A stretch of 64,000 bases of DNA from Parietichytrium sp. I65-24A (taxonomy: Eukaryota > Sar > Bigyra > Thraustochytrida > Thraustochytriidae), in the NCBI GenBank assembly GCA_012862575.1, contig BLSF01000052.1, forward strand, positions 244,644 to 308,643, in the 5' to 3' direction. The position numbers were made by a program, and so were the translations under genes. The notes beneath the pieces are model-generated. The model made no database searches, had not been told where the DNA came from, and worked only from the letters and a program-made list of their open reading frames with translations. Positions within the stretch are counted from its first letter, which is position 1; the number at the start of each line of letters is the position of its first letter. Shown one piece after another: positions 52,778 through 62,408 of this stretch.

Positions 52778-53895
52778 CTAGTCGGATGATTGCGGGAAGA
52801 GCTTTGTCCGAAGGCGCTTCACCGAACTTAGCTTTGCGTCGCCCATTTGCAATCTTCTGCCTGGGACATTTTGGTGCAGTGGAGTCAGCACCCGCGAGTG
52901 GACGTCGCTCGAAGAGAGTGACTGGTCTTCTTTGGCGTGCGATTTGATAATCTCCCTCCCGGTTTTAACCAGATCGCCTAGCTCTGAGGTCTCCGACAGG
53001 ATCGAAGCAACTTGGCTCGGTGAGCAAGCCTGCTCATTTGGTGCGAGGAACTGCAAAGCATCTGTCTGTGCCTGCTGTTGGACGATGACGTCCGCATACT
53101 TGGCCAGCTTTGCTCTGAGCTCCGCGTTTTCCATCATTGTTTGTAAAATCTGCTCCTCAGCCTTTTGAAGTTTCTCATCCAGGGCCTGTTCTGCTATTCT
53201 TGGGTCGTCCGAACTCTGGTCTATTTCCGCCGCCTCCTGCTCTGCTTTTAGCTCTTCGACAGGTGCTTGGCTTTCTTTCTGTACAGTGGTCGGGCTTTCC
53301 TCCTGAGGAAGCTCCGCGTCCTCGGGTATAGTGAGAACATTCCGCTTGAGATAAATTTCGAACCGATCAAAATTCTTGTCGCATCTTGTCTTGAGTAAGT
53401 CGTGGAGCCCGTTCATTGCTTCCGAGACCTTTTGATCGTTGTCCCGCGCATTTAAATGGAGTCGCAAAGAGTTAGCAACACCTCGTTTCCCACCAACGCT
53501 AATTTCCGAGAAAAACTCACCACATTTGCTTTCGCGTCAGCCAACTCCTAAAACGGTACAGCGCCATTGCGGGGTTAGTGTCTCTCAAGCAAAAGCAATC
53601 AAACGTCGGCGATTCTGCGAACGTACCTTCTCGAGTTGCTTCTCCAGCACATCAACTGCGTCCGCAATGTAGTCCTCAATCATAATGCATGCTTTTCAGA
53701 GGCCAGTCACCATACGCACGTCCCGCCAAGACCAGACAAGATGAGCGAGTCAGATCAGCTTTCTCTTCCCATTTCCCAATCCCTGATCCCTGATCCCTGA
53801 TCATTAATCTCCCTCCCAACCCGTAACTCACTGTCGTCGATGAACTTTGAAGGCGCCACCCCAAAGAACGCCTCTTCCCTGTTTGACCCATCCAT
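52778..53895 (-). CDS. MIS12: MIS12, kinetochore MIS12-complex subunit, four exons
   Basis: Model on the minus strand: exon 1 53895-53832, exon 2 53691-53627, exon 3 53547-53521 (27 nt), exon 4 53428-52778; 268 aa. Donors are GTGAGT, GTACGT and GTGAGT; the last intron has a TGCTAAC branch and its first downstream AG is used. Spliced, the N-terminus reads MDGSNREEAFFGVAPSKFID then DTCIMIEDYIADAVDVLEKQ, matching [22 protein letters not shown] of human MIS12. Exon 4 contains KNFDRFEIYLKRNVLTIPED, the FD...E..FL..IL.IP motif of the family, then a coiled coil. The C-terminus is basic and Ser-rich. MIS12 links KNL1 and NDC80 to centromeric chromatin. Exon phases are consistent throughout; similarity is by eye. 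Confidence 0.8.
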
Positions 53896-54761
53896 CCTGC
53901 CAACCCAGACGCGCCTTCTTGCGTATCCTCGTTGTGTCTCTCCTTTCGCACTTTTCACTTTTCGCACTTTTCACCTTTCGCACTTTTGTACTTTTGCACT
54001 CTGGAGCACTCTGCCACACCGCGCCTTTCGTCTCTTTCGTCTCTTTCGTCTCTTTCGACTCTGAAGTCTAACTGTAAAACGTGTCACACTTCGGTCACCC
54101 AAACAAAAATCTCCCAAGCGTTAGGTTTCAGCTACTGTAAGCTAGTGTACAACACATTCCAGCTATCGTAGCTATCGCCAGCTCGTACAAGTGCTCGATA
54201 GGCCATTCTCGGTACTCTGCAGTAGCGTTCAGTAGGCATGCATAGGGTGGGATAGCATGGTTCAAATTCTCAGTATCGAAATGCGTTCCGCATCCGTGTT
54301 TGTTAATAGTTATATGTAATGATAGTTATGGGATTGCGTTATGGGGTGGGGTGGTGACGTTAAATGATGCGGAGAATTGCTCCTGGACGCAGTGTCGGGT
54401 GTGAGGAACGCTTTAGTGGAGAACAACTCTTTGTACTCTGGAAATTGATCCGTTTCCGGGTAGGTAGTGTAGATAGAGAATATGATAGGCTCAGAGCACT
54501 CAGAGCGGAGAGAGTGGAGAGAGTTGAGATGTAAAATTGATCCGATGAGTACAACATAGTCAACATAGTACAACAATGGTTTGCATGCCAAAGCAAAGCA
54601 AAGCAAAACAAATGCAGAGAGAAGAAAGGAAGAAAGGAAGGAAGAGCGACTCTCAGCCACGGTAGCGCACAGTTCACTCCACGTTCTGGCCAAGTTGCGA
54701 CAGACGTCGGTTGGGAAGTGGACAAGAGAGGTGTACGTGGGAGTTGGAGCGGCGCGGCAAA
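53896..54761. other. Divergent intergenic region (MIS12 / CFAP206)
   Basis: No supported gene. It holds a TTTTCGCAC/TTTTCAC-type repeat (about 53945-54000) and a perfect TCTCTTTCG repeat (54023-54059), both pyrimidine-rich on +, and hence purine-rich on the MIS12 strand. Confidence 0.55.
54023..54059. repeat. Tandem repeat, 9-nt unit TCTCTTTCG
   Basis: About four copies in tandem, upstream of both MIS12 and CFAP206. Confidence 0.85.
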
Positions 54762-56777
54762 ATGTTGGAAGAGATTCGCGTGACTGTGGAGAGGATCGTG
54801 GCGCAGTGCGCAGAAAATGGACTTGCGGTGGAGAAGCCTTTGGCGGCATTTGTTGCTCGCACAGTTGTCTTGGAGAACCCCGGCGAGTTTCATTTGGACA
54901 AGGACATGACGGAGGAGGCCATCCAAACACTTGTTGATCGCACCGTGATGAGACTGGAGCTTGAAGACTGCCCTCAGATGGAGACTCTTCGGATGCAAGT
55001 GAACTTTGACATGGTCTTCGCGGAGACTGAAGAGGCAGTTGACACCGCTCACGAGGCGCGAAAGACCAGGTTGAATGCATTGAGAGCAGGTATTGCCAAC
55101 GGAGACGGCACCAGAGGAGCGGACTTTGAGTCAATCAACGCAGTTTATCGGCAGATATTTAATTACCTCATCTATTTTGCTGACCCGGATTCGACGGACG
55201 ACCAGTCATCCGAAAGAGAGATTGCAGCAGCTTTGGAGTCAGTTTTCCCCAAGATTGGATTAAAGGCGTTTTTGGAGATGGAAGTGGAAGACCAAAAGCT
55301 GCAGCTGACAGAGCTCGCTAACATCGTCATGGGGATCCGGCTGTTCAATCGCAGGATTGGTAAAGGAGGAGCAGGGATCAAGGACGCCTCAGGGCTCGCT
55401 CGCAAGAGTGCGCAGCGTCTCGTAAACTCGATTCGCGAAGAGAGGGAGGTGAGCGAGGCCACTGTGGAGGAGTATTCACGCACACTTTTATACATCCACC
55501 TCTCGAAACAGGTTCAAGCCCCTGCGGAATCCAAGATGGAGCGCTGGAAGCAAGAGCTGAACAACCGCCGGCAATTTGTTGCCTTCTTGAGCAGCCTGGA
55601 AGAGGACGCCATCCACACAATTCAACTGCTCACAAACCTTGGAAATGAACTTGAGGATACGTTGTCGGAGCTGGAGACCTTGGTGGGCTCCAGAAGCTCG
55701 GTTCCAAAGGACCAAGTTTATCCGAAATTCGACCACGCGGCGGAGATCTGGGCCAAGATCGAGGACGAGCTGGATCTGATCGAGTCGCGCCACATCGTGT
55801 TTGCGTCGCTCCAAAAATTTCGAGACTCCTGCTCCTTCACACTCGACGGTAGCCTGAGCGAAATGAGCCTTGCTCAAGAACGATCAAGCAAGAAAGGAAA
55901 AGGCAGCCTCGACCCCGAAAGCAAAATTGCGGATGCTGAGGCGGAGTTTGAAGAAGAGAAAGTGCCCGAGAGCAAGACGAGGGACGAGGGAGCTTACTCG
56001 ACCGAAGGCAAGGAACAGGACGACAAACCCATTAGGATAATGCCAGGAGAGAGCAAGGAGTTTATGAGTCTGCCACTGGAGTTTCAGGGATTCTGTGGGT
56101 GGAGCGCGGCTACTAGAAACAGCCTTCTCCTACCACACGACATCAAGTTGGGCGTGGTGCGCTACATGGGCTACTATTACGCGTTTTCCTCGGAAGAGGC
56201 TCTTCAGGGCTTTCTGAGAAAACCAGACGAAATTTTGGCAGGGGTTGTAGAAGTAGCGCGGCAATTCCCCGAGCTGATCCAGCTCATGGGGCTGCAAAGG
56301 TTCTTTCCAAGGTCAGAGATGGCCCCATTGTTTGGCGCTGGAAGAAACAGTCGTGGTGGATCAGCCGCGGGCCATATGAAGCCTCAAATGATTGACGCGA
56401 GTACCGAGACGCCTTTGCACTTTGTTGAGAAACACATCGACCCGTCTTATGAGTGGAACGAGTGGGCACTGCGGCGGAAAGCACTGCAACTAGTAAACCT
56501 CCGAAACGCTAGAACCAGTTCCACACAGACTGTGAAATCACACTTTCGTCGTGAAAACGAAACCCAAGTGTATATGCCTAAGCAGTCGGGTACTCAGACC
56601 GGAATCAATAAGGCCACAAACCCCCCGAGAACATTTCAATACATCACAGGCTTGCGCGGTGTCCAGGCGTCCTCCTTCGCAAAATACAACGGAACCAATT
56701 CACCACGGAGTGAGAAGGCTCTTGTCTCTGGTAAAAGAAGTGGCCATTCCACTGTTGTCCAACTTTCCCTGGAGTAG
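54762..56777 (+). CDS. CFAP206: CFAP206, cilia- and flagella-associated protein
   Basis: 671 aa, single exon, from ATG 54762 (MLEEIRVTVERIVAQC); the longer frame starts only with TTG. Family blocks: the N-terminal FVARTVVLENPGEFHLDKDM, then LETLRMQV-type text (here METLRMQVNFDMVFA), a long helical middle (about residues 120-400), and an acidic Lys/Glu linker (about 405-440). A conserved C-terminal module follows: LEFQGFCGWSAATRNSLLLP then GVVRYMGYYYAFSSEEALQGF. Family knowledge: CFAP206 sits at the base of radial spoke 2 on axonemal doublets and is needed for normal ciliary beating, so this organism should have a motile flagellum at some stage. Long upstream and downstream spacers isolate the gene. 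Confidence 0.92.
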   Translation: MLEEIRVTVERIVAQCAENGLAVEKPLAAFVARTVVLENPGEFHLDKDMTEEAIQTLVDRTVMRLELEDCPQMETLRMQVNFDMVFAETEEAVDTAHEARKTRLNALRAGIANGDGTRGADFESINAVYRQIFNYLIYFADPDSTDDQSSEREIAAALESVFPKIGLKAFLEMEVEDQKLQLTELANIVMGIRLFNRRIGKGGAGIKDASGLARKSAQRLVNSIREEREVSEATVEEYSRTLLYIHLSKQVQAPAESKMERWKQELNNRRQFVAFLSSLEEDAIHTIQLLTNLGNELEDTLSELETLVGSRSSVPKDQVYPKFDHAAEIWAKIEDELDLIESRHIVFASLQKFRDSCSFTLDGSLSEMSLAQERSSKKGKGSLDPESKIADAEAEFEEEKVPESKTRDEGAYSTEGKEQDDKPIRIMPGESKEFMSLPLEFQGFCGWSAATRNSLLLPHDIKLGVVRYMGYYYAFSSEEALQGFLRKPDEILAGVVEVARQFPELIQLMGLQRFFPRSEMAPLFGAGRNSRGGSAAGHMKPQMIDASTETPLHFVEKHIDPSYEWNEWALRRKALQLVNLRNARTSSTQTVKSHFRRENETQVYMPKQSGTQTGINKATNPPRTFQYITGLRGVQASSFAKYNGTNSPRSEKALVSGKRSGHSTVVQLSLE

Positions 56778-58410
56778 AGAGATATTGTGGCCCAGTTTGC
56801 GGTCAAGACGTGCGCGCAATTTCCGGCCGGACCCGTGTCCACGGACACCGCAAAGACTTGGCAGCGGAGCTAGGACAATGCCTTGATGAGTTAAACTAAA
56901 CTTACTGTTTCTGGGTACGCCCATCGCTCCAGATTCTCGGCACACGAAAGCTGACTCTTTCCGTTGGGTCTTCACATACTTGTACCTATACGACAAAATG
57001 TATCTTGTTCGTTTTCATCTTGACAGTGAATGGCAATTTTTCTCGGCAGCACTGACGCCACTTTAGGCTCCCGGCCAGTATGCCTTTGCCAAAGGTCAGC
57101 GGGGTCGTCAAGAACTGGCAGAAGGCAACAAGAACCCGGCCAGCCGTCGGTTTCACGTCACGGTGTCCATTCACTGGTTTTATTGGTTTTATTTTCGTCT
57201 TCGCCCTGGACACCGCGGACATCTCTGAATCATGAAACGCCTGGCAAGGAGGTTGGCTTCGCGTCAGTTTTTGACTCTAGCTGGCTAGAAGGCTCTGTGC
57301 CAGCATCTTTGCGATCGATTTCTCTCCGAGTCGCGCTGGATAAAATCGGAAAGGTGTGCGCGAGAAAGCCGGATACAGTAGGCCACAAGGCTGGGAGGAC
57401 TGTGTGGGCTGTGTGTCCACGTGGCACGTGCTCGACGGGATAGAATGTTGTCCTTTTCTCTTGATCAAAAGAACAAAAGTCGATCTTTCCCCTTCCCTTG
57501 TCGTTGGAAACATTTGGAAAGGTCGATTCTCAGCAGTCGATTCGACTCTTTCCAAGCGCTCCAGTTTGGGCTTTCTTTCTCCGGGTTTGGAACTCATAGT
57601 CAATGCAAGGCATAGATAGAAAGGTCGGTGCACACATCGCGTTGTCAGGGTTCAAGTTGATGCACTTTCAGCCGGACAGCCACACTCTCCAATTCCGGGA
57701 TCTTGAATTACTTTTCAATGAGCAGAAGCAAAACTCGCGCTCTGAGTTATCATAGGTTTCGGATTCTACGTTTCTACATTTACAGCCAGTAAGCAACACT
57801 TTTTCTGTTGTCCACAGTTTATCGCTTGCAAAACGCAGAGCACGCGTCAACATACGGAGACCTGGCCAGTCTAGCCCGTTTCTACGGAAATGGTAGTCCT
57901 CCTACCGTATCGACTACTTGATAGCGACGAAAAAGTCTAAGGCGCACACATACTACCAAACTTGGTAAACATGGTATAAGCCCATAGAGGGGGATAGTCT
58001 TGCGAATAAAGGTATTTGTAGTTGGTTTGCTATCTGTGCTTATGTTATCGTACTGTACTGAGGTTGGTTAAGGACGTAATAACGTAGATTTATCAGTGCC
58101 TAATGTTTATAGTGAGTCGTAGTAGTACGTGAGCGAGCAGAAACGAAAGATTCTGTCCAGATAAATTTTTGCCTCTTCGACGAGCGAAAAAATGCTTTTT
58201 CCGGCTCTGCCCATCTTCTTTTCGTCTTCAGTTTCAGTTTGTTCATGTCAGTTTAACTATAAATCAACTGTCACTACACAACGAGATGTAGACAGCTTTC
58301 AATCGTTTGAAGAGCGACTTCAGGTAACGGTCCGCACACGCGACTACCCACTTGCCGACAATTGTCGCGTGAAGAGGGAAAGAGGGAGAGCGCGAGTGAG
58401 TGACTAGGTG

Positions 58411-58454
58411 AAAGAGGGAGGCAGAGAGGGAGGCAGAGAGAGAGAGAGAGAGAG
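58411..58454. repeat. GA-rich repeat with GGCAGAGAG units
   Basis: Purine tract ending in a (GA)n run, in the gene-free region between CFAP206 and gelsolin. Confidence 0.85.
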
Positions 58455-59980
58455 TAGGAGATGTCGAATTTCGGAAATTGGACCACCGCATGCAACATGC
58501 AAGACATGTTCTCTAACAGTGTAAATCTAAATTCCTTCAAAATTCAATTGATTGATCGCTCAGCTCTTCATGAGATGAGATACAGCTGATTGATTGTTAC
58601 AATCTCTCACAATCTCAGGTGCACTCCAGCTAGGTACTACAGTATTCAGTACCTCGTCCTAACCGAGTGTGTCAACTCGTCAACTTTTTCGTGAAACAAA
58701 AGCACCGCCCGTGCATCGGAAGAAAAACATCCGAAACAGAGGCAGGCGCGCACACCTCGGCAAGCTGCTTTCTTCTAATCATTCTAATTTCTTCCAATTT
58801 TTAATTTCTAATTTCAATTTTAGCTTTTTGGAAACAAATAACAAGCCATTGGCTGTGAATGGAATCGATGTGTACAGAATACAGAGTGTACAGAGCAGGT
58901 CCTCTGAGTTACAAGCGCTTGTCAGGAAGTACTAATACCAGCAAGCACTCTATCTGCTCCGTAACTTTCCTCTCTCTGTGCCCGCCAGCCGAGTTCATCG
59001 CTCCCGCTCTTCACGCTCTCGGGTCCCTCGCCCTCGCAGCCTAGCGCAGAGTGGAGGGGTCTACCACGCTGTGCCTGTGAAAGCAGTCGAGACTTTTTCC
59101 ATGCATTTGCATTCGAAGAGTATTTGATTGACGCATTTGACTTGCTTGCTCTGACTGCCTCTTGGCTCTCTTGTCGCCTGGCAAGGACAAGTTGCAACGC
59201 GCAACTCGTGCCACAATTATCCACGATTGCCGCGATTGCCACTTGGAAACCGCGCAACGAGTCGGAAGGATCTCATTCTCATTCTCAATATAGCATCTGA
59301 GATGCCACGTGGGCGGGTGGGGTGGGTGTGCGTAGTGTTTAGGATAATGCGCTCTAGAGCAGAGAGAGCGAGTGTGTTGGACAGGCTTGAGGAATAATTT
59401 TCAATCGTCTGTGTGGTTCGTAATTTTTCAAAATAGATAAAATGATTCTGACTGTGAGTTGACTGACTTCTGGATGTTGTTTGTTGGTCGTTGTGTTGTG
59501 TACCGGTACACGTACAGTAGTGAGAGAGAAGATGGGGTACTAGAACTAGTACCGCCAACCCGCTTTCTCGAGAGCCACTTCGCCGACCAATGTCAGTCAA
59601 TCCTCGTGTTGTTCCCAGTTTTGCATCTTCTTACTTTTTCATGTTTTCATTGACTCGGTACTCCGTCAAACTTTCAAAATTCGATTAAAAAATGAAACCT
59701 TTTTTCTTCTGCAACACTGTGACAACGCGATACATCTTTCATCCTGCATTTCCAACTCTCTAAATCTCCAATCTTCACAAGTCCAGCAAAAAACACTCCT
59801 CGGTCTTACCCAGCCTCTACCCACCCCTACCACCCCCTTACTGGAGCGCTACAATCTTCTGTAGCAAGGCCAACACACACACTTGCACTCGCACACACCC
59901 ACTCTGCTTTCAATTTGCACTGAAGTTTACCACTCTTCGTAGCAGTGGGGTAGCCGTCGGTAGGTCCCGCGGTCGGTTAG

Positions 59981-60045
59981 TTGGAGACACAGAGAGAGAC
60001 AGAGAGAGAGAGAGACGGAAAGAGAGAGGGAGGGGGAGCCAGAAA
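59981..60045. repeat. GA-rich polypurine tract
   Basis: GAGA-type repeats with few interruptions, about 0.65 kb upstream of the gelsolin start. Confidence 0.85.
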
Positions 60046-60178
60046 AAGAAAGAAAGAACAAAAAAACCGTGATGAAAAGGACTGAGCACTCAGTATTAGT
60101 TCTAGTACGTCCAGAGTGAGAAGATTGATTGATTGACCAAGATTATTTCACTTGAAAGAGAGAGACACGAGTACTCAC

Positions 60179-60215
60179 ACAGAGAGATACAGAGAGATAC
60201 AGAGAGGGAGAGAGG
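60179..60215. repeat. Tandem repeat AGAGAGATAC
   Basis: Two perfect 10-nt AGAGAGATAC units plus a degenerate GA run, about 0.5 kb upstream of the gelsolin start. Confidence 0.8.
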
Positions 60216-60395
60216 CGGATGAAGGATGAATGAAGAATGAAGGATGAAGGTTGTGTTAGTGCACTAGATAGTGCGGGGGTAGGCGTGTGTCTACTACGGC
60301 CGTGCGAGCAGGTGTACTAGTACTGCATGAGCCGGCGTTGTAGGCGGGGCATAGGCGAAGGGTATGCTGGTGTACACTGAGCGCTTGCGCGAGAG

Positions 60396-60409
60396 TGCAT
60401 TGCAATGCA
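60396..60409. promoter_or_regulatory. TGCATTGCAATGCA perfect palindrome upstream of gelsolin
   Basis: A 14-nt perfect palindrome 260 nt before the gelsolin ATG. Related TGCATTGCA and TGCAGTGCA words recur at 60551-60576. A dimeric transcription-factor site is one possible reading; there is no functional evidence. Confidence 0.35.
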
Positions 60410-60668
60410 GACCTGATGTTAGATGTGTTTGATCATCAAGTGCGAGATGTTAGCTGTTAGCTGTTAGATGTCGAACAAGATCAGAGCTGGCGCTAAGAGG
60501 CAGTAGACAACGCTGGGCGAAGAGTAGAGTAGAGGAGCGAAAGGCAAGGTTGCAGTGCATTGCAGTGCAGTGCAATCCCCAAACTTGAGCACGGACGCGG
60601 ATCTGCAGATAGAGAGATAGAGCAGATACAGATCGAGTGTGAGCAGCAGGAACACGAACACGAGCAAG

Positions 60669-61871
60669 ATGCCAATCGACAACCACGGAAGAGATGAGAA
60701 TGGCGACGTTGGCCAGGCCTCCCTGGAGGACTCCAACATTGCTGGCATTGGAAGCAAGGAGAACCGCGACCTGCGCAAAGCAGCTGCTGCTTCGGACCCA
60801 ATGTTCAAGGGCGCTGGCGCCAAGGTCGGCCTCCAGGTGTGGCGCGTGGAGAACAAGCGCACTGATGCCGACACCCCAGACTTTGGCGTGAACAAGGTCA
60901 AGGCTGAGGACTACGGCCAGTTCTTCTCCGGAGACTCTTACATTGTACTCAACACCTACAAGCAGAAGGACGAGAACGGCAAGGTCACCGATGCTCTGGC
61001 ATGGGATGTCCACTTCTGGCTCGGCAACGACTCGTCCCAGGACGAGATCGGTGTGGCTGCTTACAAGACCGTCGAGCTCGACGATCTTCTCGACGATGGC
61101 CCAATCCAGCATCGTGAGCTCCAGGGCTCCGAGAGCCGCCTCTTCCAGAGCTACTTCAAGGAGATGGTCTACCTTGACGGAGGCCACCCATCTGGATTCC
61201 GCAAGGTCAAGCCAGAGGAGTACGAGCCACGCTTGCTGATGGTTCGCCGCACCAAGCGCACCACCAAGGCATACCAGATCCCAGTTGCTGCAGAGAACAT
61301 GAACCACGGAGACTGCTTCGTCCTCGATGCTGGCCTCAAGGTGTACCTGTTCTGCGGTGCTGACTCGAACGCCTTCGAGAAATCCAAGGCGGCCAACCTC
61401 CAGTCCAACGTTATCTCCTCCCGCCAGGGTAAGGCAAAGAAGGTCAACGAGCCTGATGATGAGTTCTGGAAGATCTTGGGCGGAAGCATGAGCGATGTTA
61501 AGGACAAGGACCACCCATACCAGCTCTCCAGCGACAAGGCAGGAGCTGATGAGGCTCTTGATGAGAAGACCATCAAGCTCTTCCGCATCAGCGACGAGTC
61601 TGGCTCCATCAAGATGACCATGGAGCACGAAGGCAAGGTAAAATGGGCAATGCTCGACAGCAACGACGTCTTCCTCGTCCACGCCAACATTGGAATCTGG
61701 GTGTGGGTTGGAACCGGAGCGTCCGCCGGAGAGAAGTCCAAGGCCATGGCCATTGCTGACCAATACATTTCTGATAACGGCCTCAACAGGCACATCCCTG
61801 TGACCCGTATCCTCCAGGCCAAGAAGCAGGACAAGCAGGACCTCATCTTTGGCAACATGATCGAGTACTAA
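60669..61871 (+). CDS. Gelsolin-family actin-severing protein (severin/fragmin type)
   Basis: 400 aa from ATG 60669 (MPIDNHGRDENGDV); the longer frame upstream starts from a non-ATG codon. Three gelsolin repeats are visible. G1 has GLQVWRVEN, GDSYIVLNTY and the signature DVHFWLGNDSSQDEIGVAAY. G2 has GDCFVLDAGLKVYLFCGADS. G3 has LDSNDVFLVHANIGIWVWVG followed by AMAIADQYI. Three repeats and this length match severin/fragmin rather than full gelsolin or villin, and no headpiece is present. Family knowledge: Ca2+-dependent F-actin severing and barbed-end capping. Codon choice is extremely biased to C-ending codons, so it is probably one of the most strongly expressed genes here. Confidence 0.95.
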   Translation: MPIDNHGRDENGDVGQASLEDSNIAGIGSKENRDLRKAAAASDPMFKGAGAKVGLQVWRVENKRTDADTPDFGVNKVKAEDYGQFFSGDSYIVLNTYKQKDENGKVTDALAWDVHFWLGNDSSQDEIGVAAYKTVELDDLLDDGPIQHRELQGSESRLFQSYFKEMVYLDGGHPSGFRKVKPEEYEPRLLMVRRTKRTTKAYQIPVAAENMNHGDCFVLDAGLKVYLFCGADSNAFEKSKAANLQSNVISSRQGKAKKVNEPDDEFWKILGGSMSDVKDKDHPYQLSSDKAGADEALDEKTIKLFRISDESGSIKMTMEHEGKVKWAMLDSNDVFLVHANIGIWVWVGTGASAGEKSKAMAIADQYISDNGLNRHIPVTRILQAKKQDKQDLIFGNMIEY

Positions 61872-62202
61872 ATTACCTCCCGCTGCCCTTCCCTCTTCGC
61901 CGAGTCTTCGGCGCCCGTGAACAAAGTCCCCATGTTTTAAATTCATCAAGACCAACTTGCAATACTATCAACCCGACCTTCTTCCTCTTTTTGTTCATGA
62001 AACGAACAGAGTTCCAATCCATCTCCAGACCAAGCCGAGCCCATCCAGACTATCAAAATTGCATTTTGACTTGCATGGATGAAAACTATTTCCAAAACAG
62101 TACCAGTATCACTATCTCAAGCTGTGCACGCATAAACTATAACTCGAGAACTAAAAGCTTACCACCGTATTGTAAATGCAAGTTACCACCATCTCCAACA
62201 GC

Positions 62203-62235
62203 CACTCAATCAATCAATCAATCATAATCAATCAA
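62203..62235. repeat. (TCAA)n repeat
   Basis: About five TCAA units followed by interrupted copies. Confidence 0.85.
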
Positions 62236-62326
62236 CCTCTCTTACCTCTCTTGTCTATTGCTTTCACCTTCTTACCACTCTCGGTCCCCACTCCTCCAGC
62301 GCCCGTCCCCGCTTCCCCACAATTCC

Positions 62327-62374
62327 AGTCACTTGCACAGTCACTTGCACAGTCACTTGCACAGTCACTTGCAC
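62327..62374 (+). repeat. Tandem repeat, four perfect copies of AGTCACTTGCAC
   Basis: Four exact 12-nt copies end 34 nt before the ATG at 62409, so the array is probably in the 5'UTR or core promoter. Perfect identity points to recent expansion. Confidence 0.9.
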
Positions 62375-62408
62375 ATTCACAAGCGAAGAGAAGAAGGCAG
62401 CAGCGAAG

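Larger units (their letters stand above)
56778..60668. other. Large gene-free region upstream of the gelsolin gene
   Basis: 3.9 kb without a supported gene, the longest in the window. ORFs are short, overlap on both strands and show no coherent composition. It contains AT-rich pyrimidine stretches (about 58775-58825), GA-rich tracts (58411-58454, 59981-60045, 60179-60215) and TGCATTGCA palindromic words near the gelsolin start (60396-60409 and 60551-60576). An RNA gene could be missed by eye. Confidence 0.5.
61872..62408. other. Intergenic region (gelsolin / OTUD6-coil gene)
   Basis: No gene. It holds the gelsolin 3' flank, a (TCAA)n tract (about 62203-62235) and the 12-nt repeat before the next start codon. 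Confidence 0.55.

Noticed and set aside
52778-53467. MIS12 start at 53467 (MRLHLNARDNDQK)
   Set aside because: The first codons lie within the intron 3' end (branch TGCTAAC, AG at 53429) and it would lack the family N-terminus.
57030-57443. 137-codon frame on + in the large spacer
   Set aside because: No domain, odd composition and overlapping frames on both strands; no support as a gene.
60450-61955. 501-codon open frame on -
   Set aside because: Antisense to gelsolin; arises from its C-ending codon bias, with no family features.
62327-62374. CRISPR-like direct repeat
   Set aside because: Tandem 12-nt units with no spacers, in a eukaryotic 5'UTR; a minisatellite.
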